This document shows positions 41,362 through 48,857 of a DNA stretch of 64,000 bases, in pieces. Within the stretch, counting starts at the first letter, position 1; every line of letters begins with the position of its first letter. Position numbers and translations under genes: made by a program. Under the pieces are notes generated by a model. The model had not been told where the DNA came from and made no database searches. It saw only the letters and a list, made by a program, of their open reading frames with translations. The stretch comes from Sphingobacterium alimentarium (GTDB taxonomy: Bacteria > Bacteroidota > Bacteroidia > Sphingobacteriales > Sphingobacteriaceae): contig NZ_SMBZ01000008.1 in the NCBI RefSeq assembly GCF_004342685.1, positions 1-64,000 on the forward strand, read 5' to 3'.

Positions 41362-41520
41362 CTATCTCTTCAGCTTTTCTATAATCTTTGGTGAGAGATT
41401 GAGCGCGATTTCTTTGCTAAAAGAAATTTTACATTTTGTATAAACTAATTTATTTACCTCATTTAAAGTTTCTTCTTCAAAGAGATAATAAAATGGAAGA
41501 TTTGTTTTATCTGTAATCAT
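41362..41520 (-). CDS. possible 52-aa small protein
   Basis: An open frame of 52 codons (MITDKTNLPFYYLFEEE... to KIIEKLKR, TAG at 41362-41364) with a protein-like mix of residues and codons similar to neighbours. No promoter, ribosome-binding site or family supports it, so it may be chance. Confidence 0.3.
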   Translation of the reverse strand: MITDKTNLPFYYLFEEETLNEVNKLVYTKCKISFSKEIALNLSPKIIEKLKR

Positions 41521-41553
41521 ATTTAGGGAGAAATTGCTACCTATTAAAAAATA

Positions 41554-41591
41554 AAAAGGTTAACGTTCTATAAATAAGAAGTTAACCTTTT
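41554..41591 (-). terminator. tmRNA terminator
   Basis: AAAAGGTTAAC (41554-41564) with GTTAACCTTTT (41581-41591); on the minus strand a T-rich tail follows. Begins 8 nt after the tmRNA 3' end. Confidence 0.8.
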
Positions 41592-41598
41592 AAATCTG

Positions 41599-41963
41599 TG
41601 GAGTCGGAGGGATTCGAACCCTCGTCCAAACATAGTATGATTTACGCTTTCTACATGCTTAGCTTCTCTTTGATTGTCGGGAGAGGGAAGGTGAGTCGCT
41701 TACCTATACCATTCTCCGTATTTGCTGGGTCTCATCAGTGCTTAGCAAAATCACACTGACCAGTTCTATTGTTCGATGCCCCGAATGTTAAACCAAAGAA
41801 CAGGATCTAACGGGACAAATAGCTATGTTAAGTCTAACTTAAGCAGCTAAGGCGTAGTTTTCTTCGCCAGTTATAAATGTGAAAGTTCAGATTAAAGTGC
41901 TCTACTAACAACGCACTGCATGCTTACATAACCATCGCTATCCTGTCAATTCCGGTCGACCCC
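41599..41963 (-). ncRNA. ssrA: transfer-messenger RNA
   Basis: A 365-nt tmRNA. Acceptor stem GGGGTCG (5', 41957-41963) pairs with CGACTCC next to the discriminator; the T arm is GAGGG-TTCGAAT-CCCTC near the 3' end. The tag-coding frame at 41868-41839 reads GEENYALAA then TAA, matching the Bacteroidota ALAA-ending tags. Rescues stalled ribosomes with SmpB. Own promoter and terminator are visible. Confidence 0.95.
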
Positions 41964-41980
41964 TGATAATTATGTGCCTG

Positions 41981-42011
41981 CAAATTTACACAAAAAAATG
42001 CGTCAATCAAA
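41981..42011 (-). promoter_or_regulatory. tmRNA promoter
   Basis: Minus-strand TTTG (42008-42011), 19-bp spacer, TAAATTTG (41981-41988); predicted start near 41974, about 11 nt before the mature 5' end. Confidence 0.7.
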
Positions 42012-42020
42012 GCTATTGCA

Positions 42021-42734
42021 TTATTTCACGCGACCTACTCTAAAAATTATTGGAAAAATCACTCGTCTTACTTCCGCACTGCCCCAGGCCTTTTGCAAAT
42101 CCTCGTGTATCAGATCAATGGGATTGGTGTTATTCTTGTCTTTGTAATGCTGAACGGCAGAACAGGTATTAAGGTAGCCCAACAGATGTTCAAACTTCCA
42201 CAGTTTGATGTTCTGTATTGCCGGGGTTTCCAATTCACGAAAAGGAAAGGCAATATGCTGGTATCTGTTCTCGAGATGTTTGCGTTCGGCATCCCAATAT
42301 TCACCTATTATATTTTTGTAAAAGTAGCGGATTACTGCGTCAATCTCTAGCGTGATATTATTCAATTCATACCCAATCATGGCGATAATGCTATTGGGTT
42401 TGCCTACACGTTTCACTTCTTCATTAAATTTGTCGATGTCAAACCAATGCACCGCCTGTGCTACGGTGATAAGGTCAAAGCTGTTGTCCGGAAAATTGGT
42501 TTTTTCGGCGGGTTGAATCGTATAATTGATGTTTTCTGTTGCGAAAGCATGTTCCAGCTGCTGGCTGCTGATGTCCGTGGCTTCTACACGTACAAGCTGT
42601 CCATTTCCTGTGCCGCAGTCCCATGCAACTGATTTATCATTCAACAAAGGATAGATAAAATCAAATATCGCTGCAGGGTAATCTGGCCTATACTTGGCAT
42701 AATGCTCCGGGGAAAATGAAAAGTAGTCCTTCAT
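42021..42734 (-). CDS. class I SAM-dependent methyltransferase with shortened motif I region
   Basis: A 237-residue methyltransferase of the class I fold. Motif I is WDCGTGNGQ, but the next strand LVRVEATDISSQQLEHA follows at once, where relatives carry about 10-12 more residues (helix A) between GNGQ and the acidic-loop strand. The later motifs FDLITVAQAVHWFD and the C-terminal domain are intact and in frame. The gap would remove part of the SAM-binding helix, so activity is doubtful. Substrate unknown. Confidence 0.75.
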   Translation of the reverse strand: MKDYFSFSPEHYAKYRPDYPAAIFDFIYPLLNDKSVAWDCGTGNGQLVRVEATDISSQQLEHAFATENINYTIQPAEKTNFPDNSFDLITVAQAVHWFDIDKFNEEVKRVGKPNSIIAMIGYELNNITLEIDAVIRYFYKNIIGEYWDAERKHLENRYQHIAFPFRELETPAIQNIKLWKFEHLLGYLNTCSAVQHYKDKNNTNPIDLIHEDLQKAWGSAEVRRVIFPIIFRVGRVK

Positions 42735-42875
42735 AAGTCAAACCAATTAGTCTATTAAATTTAACTTATTTTAGTCGTATTCTCAAATGTCCCTTATTTT
42801 CTGCCTGTATGATCAGTTACTTAACCCCCAACGGTCTTCTTATCAATCGGTATAAGCACAACAAGCCGATATGGT

Positions 42876-43769
42876 TTAACCGATCTTGAAAGATGTCATA
42901 GTCAATGACCCACCCAATGCTTTATCATTAAAAATTGACAAGTCCTCATCCTTTTCCTGCAAAGCAAGTGTATAAAGCATTGGGAGATAATGCTCCGGAG
43001 TCGGGATAGCCAGTTGAAACGCTTTGCCTTGATTATGGTATTCTATCAAAGGATTATGATTTCCGGATCGGAGGTGCTCTTTGATTGTTTCGTCTACCTC
43101 GCGTGCCCAGTCGTATGCGTATCCCACACTATTAAGATGCTGCCAGGATACCATGCGGAGATTGTGCACCATATTGCCACTTCCTACGATCAATACACCT
43201 TTGTGGCGTAGTAGGGCTAGCTCTTTGGCTAAGGCATAATGGTAAGCCGGGGGCTGTCTGTAGTCAATGCTCATTTGAATGACAGGAACATCAGCCTCAG
43301 GGTATAAATGTTTGATAACAGACCAAGCGCCGTGATCCAATCCCCATTTATCATCCAGATGCACATCAGTAGAAGTGATAATTTCTTTGGTCAATTGTGC
43401 GAGCTCAGGGCTGCCCGGAGCAGGGTATTGTACGTCAAACAGCTCTTGCGGAAAACCACCGAAATCATGTATTGTAGTAGGCATATCCATGGCTGTGACA
43501 TAGGTGCCCGGGGTTTCCCAATGCGCCGACACGACCAATATGGCCTTAGGTTTTTCTATATCCTTTCCAATTCGTCTAAATCCTTGCACAAATTCGTTTT
43601 CCTCAATGGCATTCATGGGGCTACCGTGTCCTAAGAAAAGTACAGGCATACTGGTGGAATTATCCATATCTAATGAAATGCTATGCAACTTATTTAGTTT
43701 GTGTATGCCGCCTTTTAATAGGGAGGTCTGCGCATCTGCTGCGGTTGATGGAGAATTTAGAGGATTCAT
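42876..43769 (-). CDS. LigB-type extradiol dioxygenase (YgiD/DODA-like)
   Basis: A 297-residue class III ring-cleaving dioxygenase. Metal-binding and catalytic histidines lie in FLGHGSPMNAI, SAHWETPGTYV, LDHGAWSVIKHLYP and GSGNMVHNL, as in E. coli YgiD, a zinc/iron enzyme opening the ring of 4,5-DOPA-like catechols. The body starts at about residue 41 (MPVLFLGHGSP); the 40-residue extension before it is unusual, and an internal ATG at 43667 (MDNSTSMPV) could be the true start. Confidence 0.85.
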   Translation of the reverse strand: MNPLNSPSTAADAQTSLLKGGIHKLNKLHSISLDMDNSTSMPVLFLGHGSPMNAIEENEFVQGFRRIGKDIEKPKAILVVSAHWETPGTYVTAMDMPTTIHDFGGFPQELFDVQYPAPGSPELAQLTKEIITSTDVHLDDKWGLDHGAWSVIKHLYPEADVPVIQMSIDYRQPPAYHYALAKELALLRHKGVLIVGSGNMVHNLRMVSWQHLNSVGYAYDWAREVDETIKEHLRSGNHNPLIEYHNQGKAFQLAIPTPEHYLPMLYTLALQEKDEDLSIFNDKALGGSLTMTSFKIG

Positions 43770-44147
43770 TTACTATTTAAATTTCTTGTTTTACAAATTT
43801 CCATATAAAAAACAATATAGTAAATAGACGAATTTCTGCGGATTGTCATAAAATATGGCTAGTAATTGAGGAGGAAATAACTAATTCGGCTTATAAACCT
43901 TATTTATTTTTCGAAAAAGTATAAAAAATGAGTGTTGCACTAGCTCTTTTGGGCTGTTATTTGATTTATTTATGAAATAATTAATCTATTTATTGCTGTT
44001 TGTTGGGGTTTTGTTTTGACTTTTGATGTTTAAATTTTATATTTTATAGCATTTTAAAGAGAGTTTTAATAAAATATTAGAATTTACTTGTTTTTGTTGT
44101 GAATTTACTTTTATTTTGAGGTATTAAATTAAATCTAACCAAAAAAA
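43770..44147. other. 378-bp AT-rich gap upstream of amtB
   Basis: No gene or clear promoter. Very AT-rich with several T runs. I looked for a sigma54 site (TGGCAC..TTGCA) because amtB genes are often nitrogen regulated, and found none. Presumably the amtB upstream regulatory region. Confidence 0.4.
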
Positions 44148-45467
44148 ATGGAAACTGGTCAAAAAAAATCAATTATTCCACTACTTGTTGTGGTAATTCT
44201 TGTGGTTTTGTGTTTATTTAACCCTTCTCTTCCGGATCCTTCAAAAAATATTGAATATAATGGGGCGGATATTGCTTGGATGTTGGCTTCGACGGCACTT
44301 GTTCTTATTATGACACCAGGTCTAGCGTACTTTTATGGTGGAATGGTGAAGAAAAAGAATGTAATATCGACCATGCTCCAAAGTTTTATCTGTATGGCGG
44401 TAGTTGCAGTGCTATGGGTGGTCTTCGGATTTTCTTTAGTATTTGGTGACTCCATCGGTGGGGTAGTCGGCAATCCGATGACCTATTTCATGTTTGATGG
44501 TGTGCTGGATGGAGAGCCTTGGCCTGGTGCGCCTACTATTCCTTTTACGCTATTTGCGATGTATCAATTGAAGTTCGCTATCATCACACCGGCACTGATC
44601 ACTGGCGCTGTTGCCGAGCGTGTCAAATTTACATCTTACGTATTATTTATTTGTTTGTTTTTCGTTTGTATCTATGCGCCATTAGCACACGCTACTTGGC
44701 ACCCCGAAGGTCTTTTGTTTAAGCTGGGCGTGCTTGATTTTGCTGGAGGTACAGTAGTGCATATGTCGGCGGGTTTGACAGCTTTGGCGGCCGCATTATA
44801 TATGAAGCATGGACGAGAATTTAAAGAGCATACCCCTGCACGCATTACCTATGTGCTCTTGGGGACGGGGTTGCTATGGTTCGGTTGGTTTGGTTTTAAT
44901 GCGGGATCGGCCTTCGGTGCTTCACAATTAGCCGCTACAGCCTTGGCAACGACTTCTACAGCTTCAGGTGCTGCTGCCTTGACATATATATTCTTCGATG
45001 CGGCGAAAGGGATTAAGCCTTCAGCCATGGGAGTATGTATTGGAGTTGTTGTGGGGTTAGTTGCTATTACACCTGCTGCCGGATTTGTGAGTGTGCCCCA
45101 TTCGCTGGTGATAGGAGCAGTAGCGGCCGTAGTGAGTCGATTGTGTATTGAATGGCGTACTAATTCGCAAGTGGACGATACGCTGGATGTCTTTCCAAGT
45201 CATGGTGTAGGGGGGATGGTGGGAATGATTATGACGGGGGTGTTTGCGCACAATTCCATCAATAGCGCCGTAGAATCTAATGGGCTTTTTTACGGTGAGA
45301 CTAGCTTGTTTTATGCCCATATAATAGGTCTGATCGGAGCGAGTGCTTTTACCTTGATCGTTGCTTTTATCTTATTGAAAATAGTAGAACTCATTACGCC
45401 ATTGCGTGTGAAAGAAGAGGATGAACTTGTCGGATTGGATATATCGCAACATGGTGAAAAATTATAA
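44148..45467 (+). CDS. amtB: ammonium transporter
   Basis: A 439-residue Amt channel with eleven predicted helices. Conserved pieces: ADIAWMLASTALVLIMTPGLAYFYGGMVKKKNV near the start (Phe gate region), the pore histidines in VVHMSAGLTALAAALY and FPSHGVGGMVGMI. It begins with a hydrophobic segment before the core. Moves NH3/NH4+ into the cytosol. No glnK/PII gene adjoins it here, unlike many amt loci. It ends in a clear terminator. Confidence 0.93.
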   Translation: METGQKKSIIPLLVVVILVVLCLFNPSLPDPSKNIEYNGADIAWMLASTALVLIMTPGLAYFYGGMVKKKNVISTMLQSFICMAVVAVLWVVFGFSLVFGDSIGGVVGNPMTYFMFDGVLDGEPWPGAPTIPFTLFAMYQLKFAIITPALITGAVAERVKFTSYVLFICLFFVCIYAPLAHATWHPEGLLFKLGVLDFAGGTVVHMSAGLTALAAALYMKHGREFKEHTPARITYVLLGTGLLWFGWFGFNAGSAFGASQLAATALATTSTASGAAALTYIFFDAAKGIKPSAMGVCIGVVVGLVAITPAAGFVSVPHSLVIGAVAAVVSRLCIEWRTNSQVDDTLDVFPSHGVGGMVGMIMTGVFAHNSINSAVESNGLFYGETSLFYAHIIGLIGASAFTLIVAFILLKIVELITPLRVKEEDELVGLDISQHGEKL

Positions 45468-45511
45468 TATACATTAAAAAAATCCCTCCTCAATACTATC
45501 TAAATTATGAT

Positions 45512-45546
45512 TTACTCGGCTAAAGTAATAGCCGAGTAATTTTTTT
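45512..45546 (+). terminator. amtB terminator
   Basis: TTACTCGGCTA (45512-45522) with TAGCCGAGTAA (45529-45539), then seven T. Confidence 0.88.
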
Positions 45547-45590
45547 GCGATAAAAATGACCTGTGTAGCTACAGTAGTTTTTAATTTTCG

Positions 45591-45598
45591 TAACTTTG
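45591..45598 (+). promoter_or_regulatory. -7 box of the purF promoter
   Basis: TAACTTTG; predicted start near 45605, about 11 nt before the ATG at 45616, which rules out the longer frame from 45556. Confidence 0.55.
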
Positions 45599-45615
45599 CA
45601 GCATCAATTCAAACT

Positions 45616-47526
45616 ATGAGTGACGCTATAAAACACGAGTGTGGTATCGCACTAATCAGACTACTTAAACCCCTCTCATATTATCAGGAAAAATATGGTA
45701 CGCCTTACTACGGGATTAATAAGTTGTATCTTCTTATGGAGAAACAGCATAATCGTGGTCAAGACGGAGCGGGTATTGCTACTATCAAATTTGACGTAAA
45801 ACCTGGTAACAGATATATAAGCCGCTATAGAGCCATGGGTTCTACGGCTGTAGCTGATATCTTTGAGTACGTTCAAAAGAAATTTGCTGCCGTTCAGAAG
45901 GCTCATCCAGTAGAATCAAAAGATACACAATGGTTGAAAGACAATGTTAGTTTTACAGGTGAGGTATTATTGGGGCACTTGCGCTATGGTACACACGGCA
46001 AAAATAGCATTGAAAGTTGTCACCCTTTCCTACGTCAAAACAACTGGATGACCAGAAATTTGGTGTTGGCAGGTAATTTCAATATGACCAATGTGGACGA
46101 GTTGTTACAACAACTTTATGATCTTGGTCAACATCCAAAGGAGCAGGCGGATACGGTAACGGTTCTTGAAAAAATTGGTCATTTCTTGGATGATGAAAAT
46201 CAAGAGTTATTTGATCAATTCAAAAAAGAAGGCTACTCCAACATCGAAATTTCAGCTCAAATTGGCAAAAACCTTGATGTCGCTAAGATTCTTACTCGTT
46301 CGGCCAAAACTTGGGATGGTGGTTACACCATAGCTGGTATCATGGGCCATGGTGATGCTTTTGTGATGCGTGACCCTTCGGGTATCCGTCCTGCATTTTA
46401 TTACCAAGATGAGGAAGTATTGGTGGTGGCGTCTGAGCGTCCGGTGATCCAAACGGCATTTAATATTCCATTACAAGCTGTTAAAGAGATTAAGCCAGGG
46501 CATGCGCTGATTGCCAAAAAAGATGGTACTATTACGGAGGAAATGTTCAGACAGCCGGTAGAGCAAAAGTCATGTTCGTTTGAGCGTATCTATTTCTCAC
46601 GTGGTTCGGATGCTGATATTTACCAAGAACGCAAGAAATTGGGTAAATTATTGTGTTCACAAGTGTTGAAATCTATTAATAACGATATTAAAAACACGGT
46701 TTTCTCTTTTATCCCGAATACGGCAGAAGTTTCGTACTACGGTATGATGGAAGGGATGAACAAATATGTGCGCGATTACCAAAAAGAAGTGCTTCTAAAT
46801 CGTGATGAGAAAATTTCGGACGAGGAGTTGAATGAAATATTGAGTTTACATCCTCGTTTTGAAAAATTAAATATCAAGGATGCCAAGTTACGTACTTTCA
46901 TTACGCAAGATGCAGACCGCCAGGATATGGTACAGCACGTGTATGACACGACGTACGGTATCGTGCGTGACCATGAAGATACTATTGTGGCGATCGACGA
47001 TTCTATCGTGCGAGGTACTACGTTGAAACAGTCTATTCTGACTATTTTGGATCGTCTTCACCCTAAAAAAATAGTTATTGTGTCTTCAGCGCCGCAGATT
47101 CGATTCCCGGATTGCTACGGGATTGATATGTCACGTATGGGAGAATTCGTTGCATTCGAGGCTGCTATCAACTTGTTGAAGCGTAATGGCATGTCACACA
47201 TTATTGATGAAGTATACCAAAAATGTCTGGCCTCTATCACACTGCCTAAAGATCAGGTAGAAAATTATGTGAAAGCTATTTACGAGCCATTTACGGACGA
47301 GGAAATTTCAGAAGAGATCGCTGCTATCGTAAGACCTCACGACTTGAAAGCTGATTTGCAGATTATTTTCCAAACATTGGAAAATCTTCATGTAGCTTGT
47401 CCTGATCACAAAGGAGATTGGTATTTTTCAGGAGATTATCCTACACCGGGAGGTAATAAAACTGCTAACAGAGCGTTTATGAACTGGGTAGAGGGTAAAA
47501 ACGTAAGAGCTTACTTCAGCACTTAA
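45616..47526 (+). CDS. purF: amidophosphoribosyltransferase, long Bacteroidota form
   Basis: A 636-residue enzyme for the first step of purine synthesis (PRPP plus glutamine to phosphoribosylamine). The N-terminal nucleophile glutaminase starts at C9 (MSDAIKHECGIALIR), so an eight-residue propeptide must be cleaved. The amidotransferase region has NRGQDGAGIAT; the phosphoribosyltransferase PRPP loop is IVAIDDSIVRGTTLKQS near residue 462. It is about 140-160 residues longer than the classic 480-residue enzyme, by insertions and a C-terminal extension (GDWYFSGDYPTPGG). The classic Fe-S cysteine pattern is not evident. Confidence 0.9.
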   Translation: MSDAIKHECGIALIRLLKPLSYYQEKYGTPYYGINKLYLLMEKQHNRGQDGAGIATIKFDVKPGNRYISRYRAMGSTAVADIFEYVQKKFAAVQKAHPVESKDTQWLKDNVSFTGEVLLGHLRYGTHGKNSIESCHPFLRQNNWMTRNLVLAGNFNMTNVDELLQQLYDLGQHPKEQADTVTVLEKIGHFLDDENQELFDQFKKEGYSNIEISAQIGKNLDVAKILTRSAKTWDGGYTIAGIMGHGDAFVMRDPSGIRPAFYYQDEEVLVVASERPVIQTAFNIPLQAVKEIKPGHALIAKKDGTITEEMFRQPVEQKSCSFERIYFSRGSDADIYQERKKLGKLLCSQVLKSINNDIKNTVFSFIPNTAEVSYYGMMEGMNKYVRDYQKEVLLNRDEKISDEELNEILSLHPRFEKLNIKDAKLRTFITQDADRQDMVQHVYDTTYGIVRDHEDTIVAIDDSIVRGTTLKQSILTILDRLHPKKIVIVSSAPQIRFPDCYGIDMSRMGEFVAFEAAINLLKRNGMSHIIDEVYQKCLASITLPKDQVENYVKAIYEPFTDEEISEEIAAIVRPHDLKADLQIIFQTLENLHVACPDHKGDWYFSGDYPTPGGNKTANRAFMNWVEGKNVRAYFST

Positions 47527-47548
47527 TAATCCTATATATATTAAAATT

Positions 47549-47585
47549 AAAAGCTAATCGAAATAAACGATTAGCTTTTTTTATG
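47549..47585. terminator. purF terminator, usable from both sides
   Basis: A 12-bp stem AAAAGCTAATCG (47549-47560) with CGATTAGCTTTT (47568-47579), 7-nt loop, T run on the plus side and A run on the left. Confidence 0.85.
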
Positions 47586-47643
47586 TAAAGGGAAAAATGT
47601 GTTAAATTTTTAAGACAGCGTTTCTAAAACCACTGTCGCTGGA

Positions 47644-47739
47644 TTAATCCTCCATTTGTACCAGATCATCGCCATCATAAATCCATTCCCATGGACCTAT
47701 CGTCGTTTCTGGTCTTTTGATTACATCATCTTTAATCAT
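47644..47739 (-). CDS. possible 31-aa small protein
   Basis: A frame of 31 codons: MIKDDVIKRPETTIGPWEW then IYDGDDLVQMED, TAA. Its own TACATTTG -7 box lies 20 bp before the ATG and the purF hairpin can terminate it 65 bp after the stop. It is acidic at its end with a Trp pair in the middle. No family recognised; it is not near a RiPP-type maturase. Confidence 0.45.
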   Translation of the reverse strand: MIKDDVIKRPETTIGPWEWIYDGDDLVQMED

Positions 47740-47758
47740 ACTATTTATTTTAATTATT

Positions 47759-47766
47759 CAAATGTA
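47759..47766 (-). promoter_or_regulatory. -7 box before the 31-aa ORF
   Basis: Minus-strand TACATTTG fits TAnnTTTG; predicted start near 47752, 13 nt before the ATG at 47739. Confidence 0.4.
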
Positions 47767-47810
47767 ATAGTCCCAGATTAGGATAATGTTATTCCGATAT
47801 TAAATTTACG

Positions 47811-48197
47811 TTACTGCATAATCTTGCCATCGACATAGTACCAGTAATTTTGCTGTTGTTTGAAAGTTGATTTTTCGTGATGTATCTGTACTTGGCCATC
47901 CATATCCAAGAAGTGCGCTTTGAATTCTACAGTGTGGGTGGAGGATTGTACGATTTCCAGTTGCATCCATTTATTTTCTTGTGCCCATATGGCAATATCC
48001 TTCTTGTTTTGAAAACGTCGTGTCGTAGGGTGAAAAGTATTGTAAATAAAGTCTATTTCCTGTCGTACAAAGGCGCTGTATCGGGCGCGCATTAGTTGCT
48101 CGGCTGAGGCAGTGTTCTTCGGATCTTGATGGATTTTTCCACAGCATTCGGAATATTCTTTCTGGCTATTGCATGGGCATTGTTGGGGTGCTGTCAT
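47811..48197 (-). CDS. YchJ-like SEC-C motif protein
   Basis: A 128-residue protein of the YchJ/UPF0225 family. The SEC-C zinc-binding module is at the N-terminus (CPCNSQKEYSECCGK), followed by the YchJ fold with LMRARYSAFVRQE and DMDGQVQIHHEKSTF. Function undefined; probably binds zinc. Confidence 0.85.
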   Translation of the reverse strand: MTAPQQCPCNSQKEYSECCGKIHQDPKNTASAEQLMRARYSAFVRQEIDFIYNTFHPTTRRFQNKKDIAIWAQENKWMQLEIVQSSTHTVEFKAHFLDMDGQVQIHHEKSTFKQQQNYWYYVDGKIMQ

Positions 48198-48325
48198 ATG
48201 TGTTTTGTTAAGTTTACAAACTTAATTTTTTCTTTTTAGATGTGTATGAATCACTTGAGGGATTATAATAAAAATGTGACAAACTATTTCTGCAAAAATA
48301 GCGTTCTACTATAAAATATCAGACT

Positions 48326-48820
48326 ATGGCTATATTAAAGAATGAAATTATTGGCGCTTGGAAGTTGCTTTCCTATATAGAGGTGCCAGTAGGAGGAGAG
48401 GAGTATCTATTTCCTTTGGGGACTAACCCAAAAGGAGTTTTGATTTTCAACCCTGATGGGTATATGTCTGTACAATTAAGCGTAAAAAATCCGGTGAAAT
48501 ATAATTCCGAGGATCGATTTGCGGATACGGATGAAAAAATGGCCACACGCGCTAAAGAATACATTGCTTTCACGGGCAAATATACCGTCAACGATATGCT
48601 GGCGCAGGTGAATTACCATATCGAGACATCCCTAAACCCTAACTGGGAGGGGGTTACGCAGGTGCGAAAGTTGGATTTTGAAGGTGATATCTTGTATCAA
48701 AAATCACTTGAACCCATAGCTTCCAATGGACAGATGGTATACGCCTATATGACTTGGCAAAAAATAACCAAGTCGATAGATGAAGAAAAGATGAGTGCGG
48801 AAATAGAAGAATTATATTAA
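48326..48820 (+). CDS. lipocalin-like domain protein
   Basis: A 164-residue cytosolic protein resembling the Lipocalin-like family: IIGAWKLLSYIEV start, GVLIFNPDGYMSVQLS, the FTGKYTVNDMLAQVNYHIETSLNPNWEG middle. Ligand unknown. A strong terminator follows 3 bp after the stop. Confidence 0.7.
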   Translation: MAILKNEIIGAWKLLSYIEVPVGGEEYLFPLGTNPKGVLIFNPDGYMSVQLSVKNPVKYNSEDRFADTDEKMATRAKEYIAFTGKYTVNDMLAQVNYHIETSLNPNWEGVTQVRKLDFEGDILYQKSLEPIASNGQMVYAYMTWQKITKSIDEEKMSAEIEELY

Positions 48821-48822
48821 AC

Positions 48823-48854
48823 AAAAAAGGTTGGAAATTTTTCCAACCTTTTTT
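48823..48854. terminator. bidirectional terminator between the lipocalin-like gene and lysS
   Basis: A 15-bp stem (48823-48837 with 48840-48854) whose arms are A6 and T6 at the ends; serves both convergent genes, as lysS ends at 48858. Confidence 0.9.
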
Positions 48855-48857
48855 GTT

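Larger units (their letters stand above)
40925..41598. other. 674-bp gap with a structured element and one tiny ORF
   Basis: Contents: an AT-rich stretch to about 41190, a long-range inverted-repeat element at 41193-41269, a 52-codon minus-strand frame at 41362-41520 and the tmRNA terminator at 41554-41591. No gene over 60 codons is convincing. Confidence 0.55.

Noticed and set aside
43770..44147. Sigma54 promoter before amtB
   Set aside because: No TGGCAC..TTGCA pair at proper spacing; Bacteroidota amtB is usually controlled otherwise.
44148..45480. PII (glnK) partner of amtB
   Set aside because: Neither flank encodes a PII protein; the next gene is purF.
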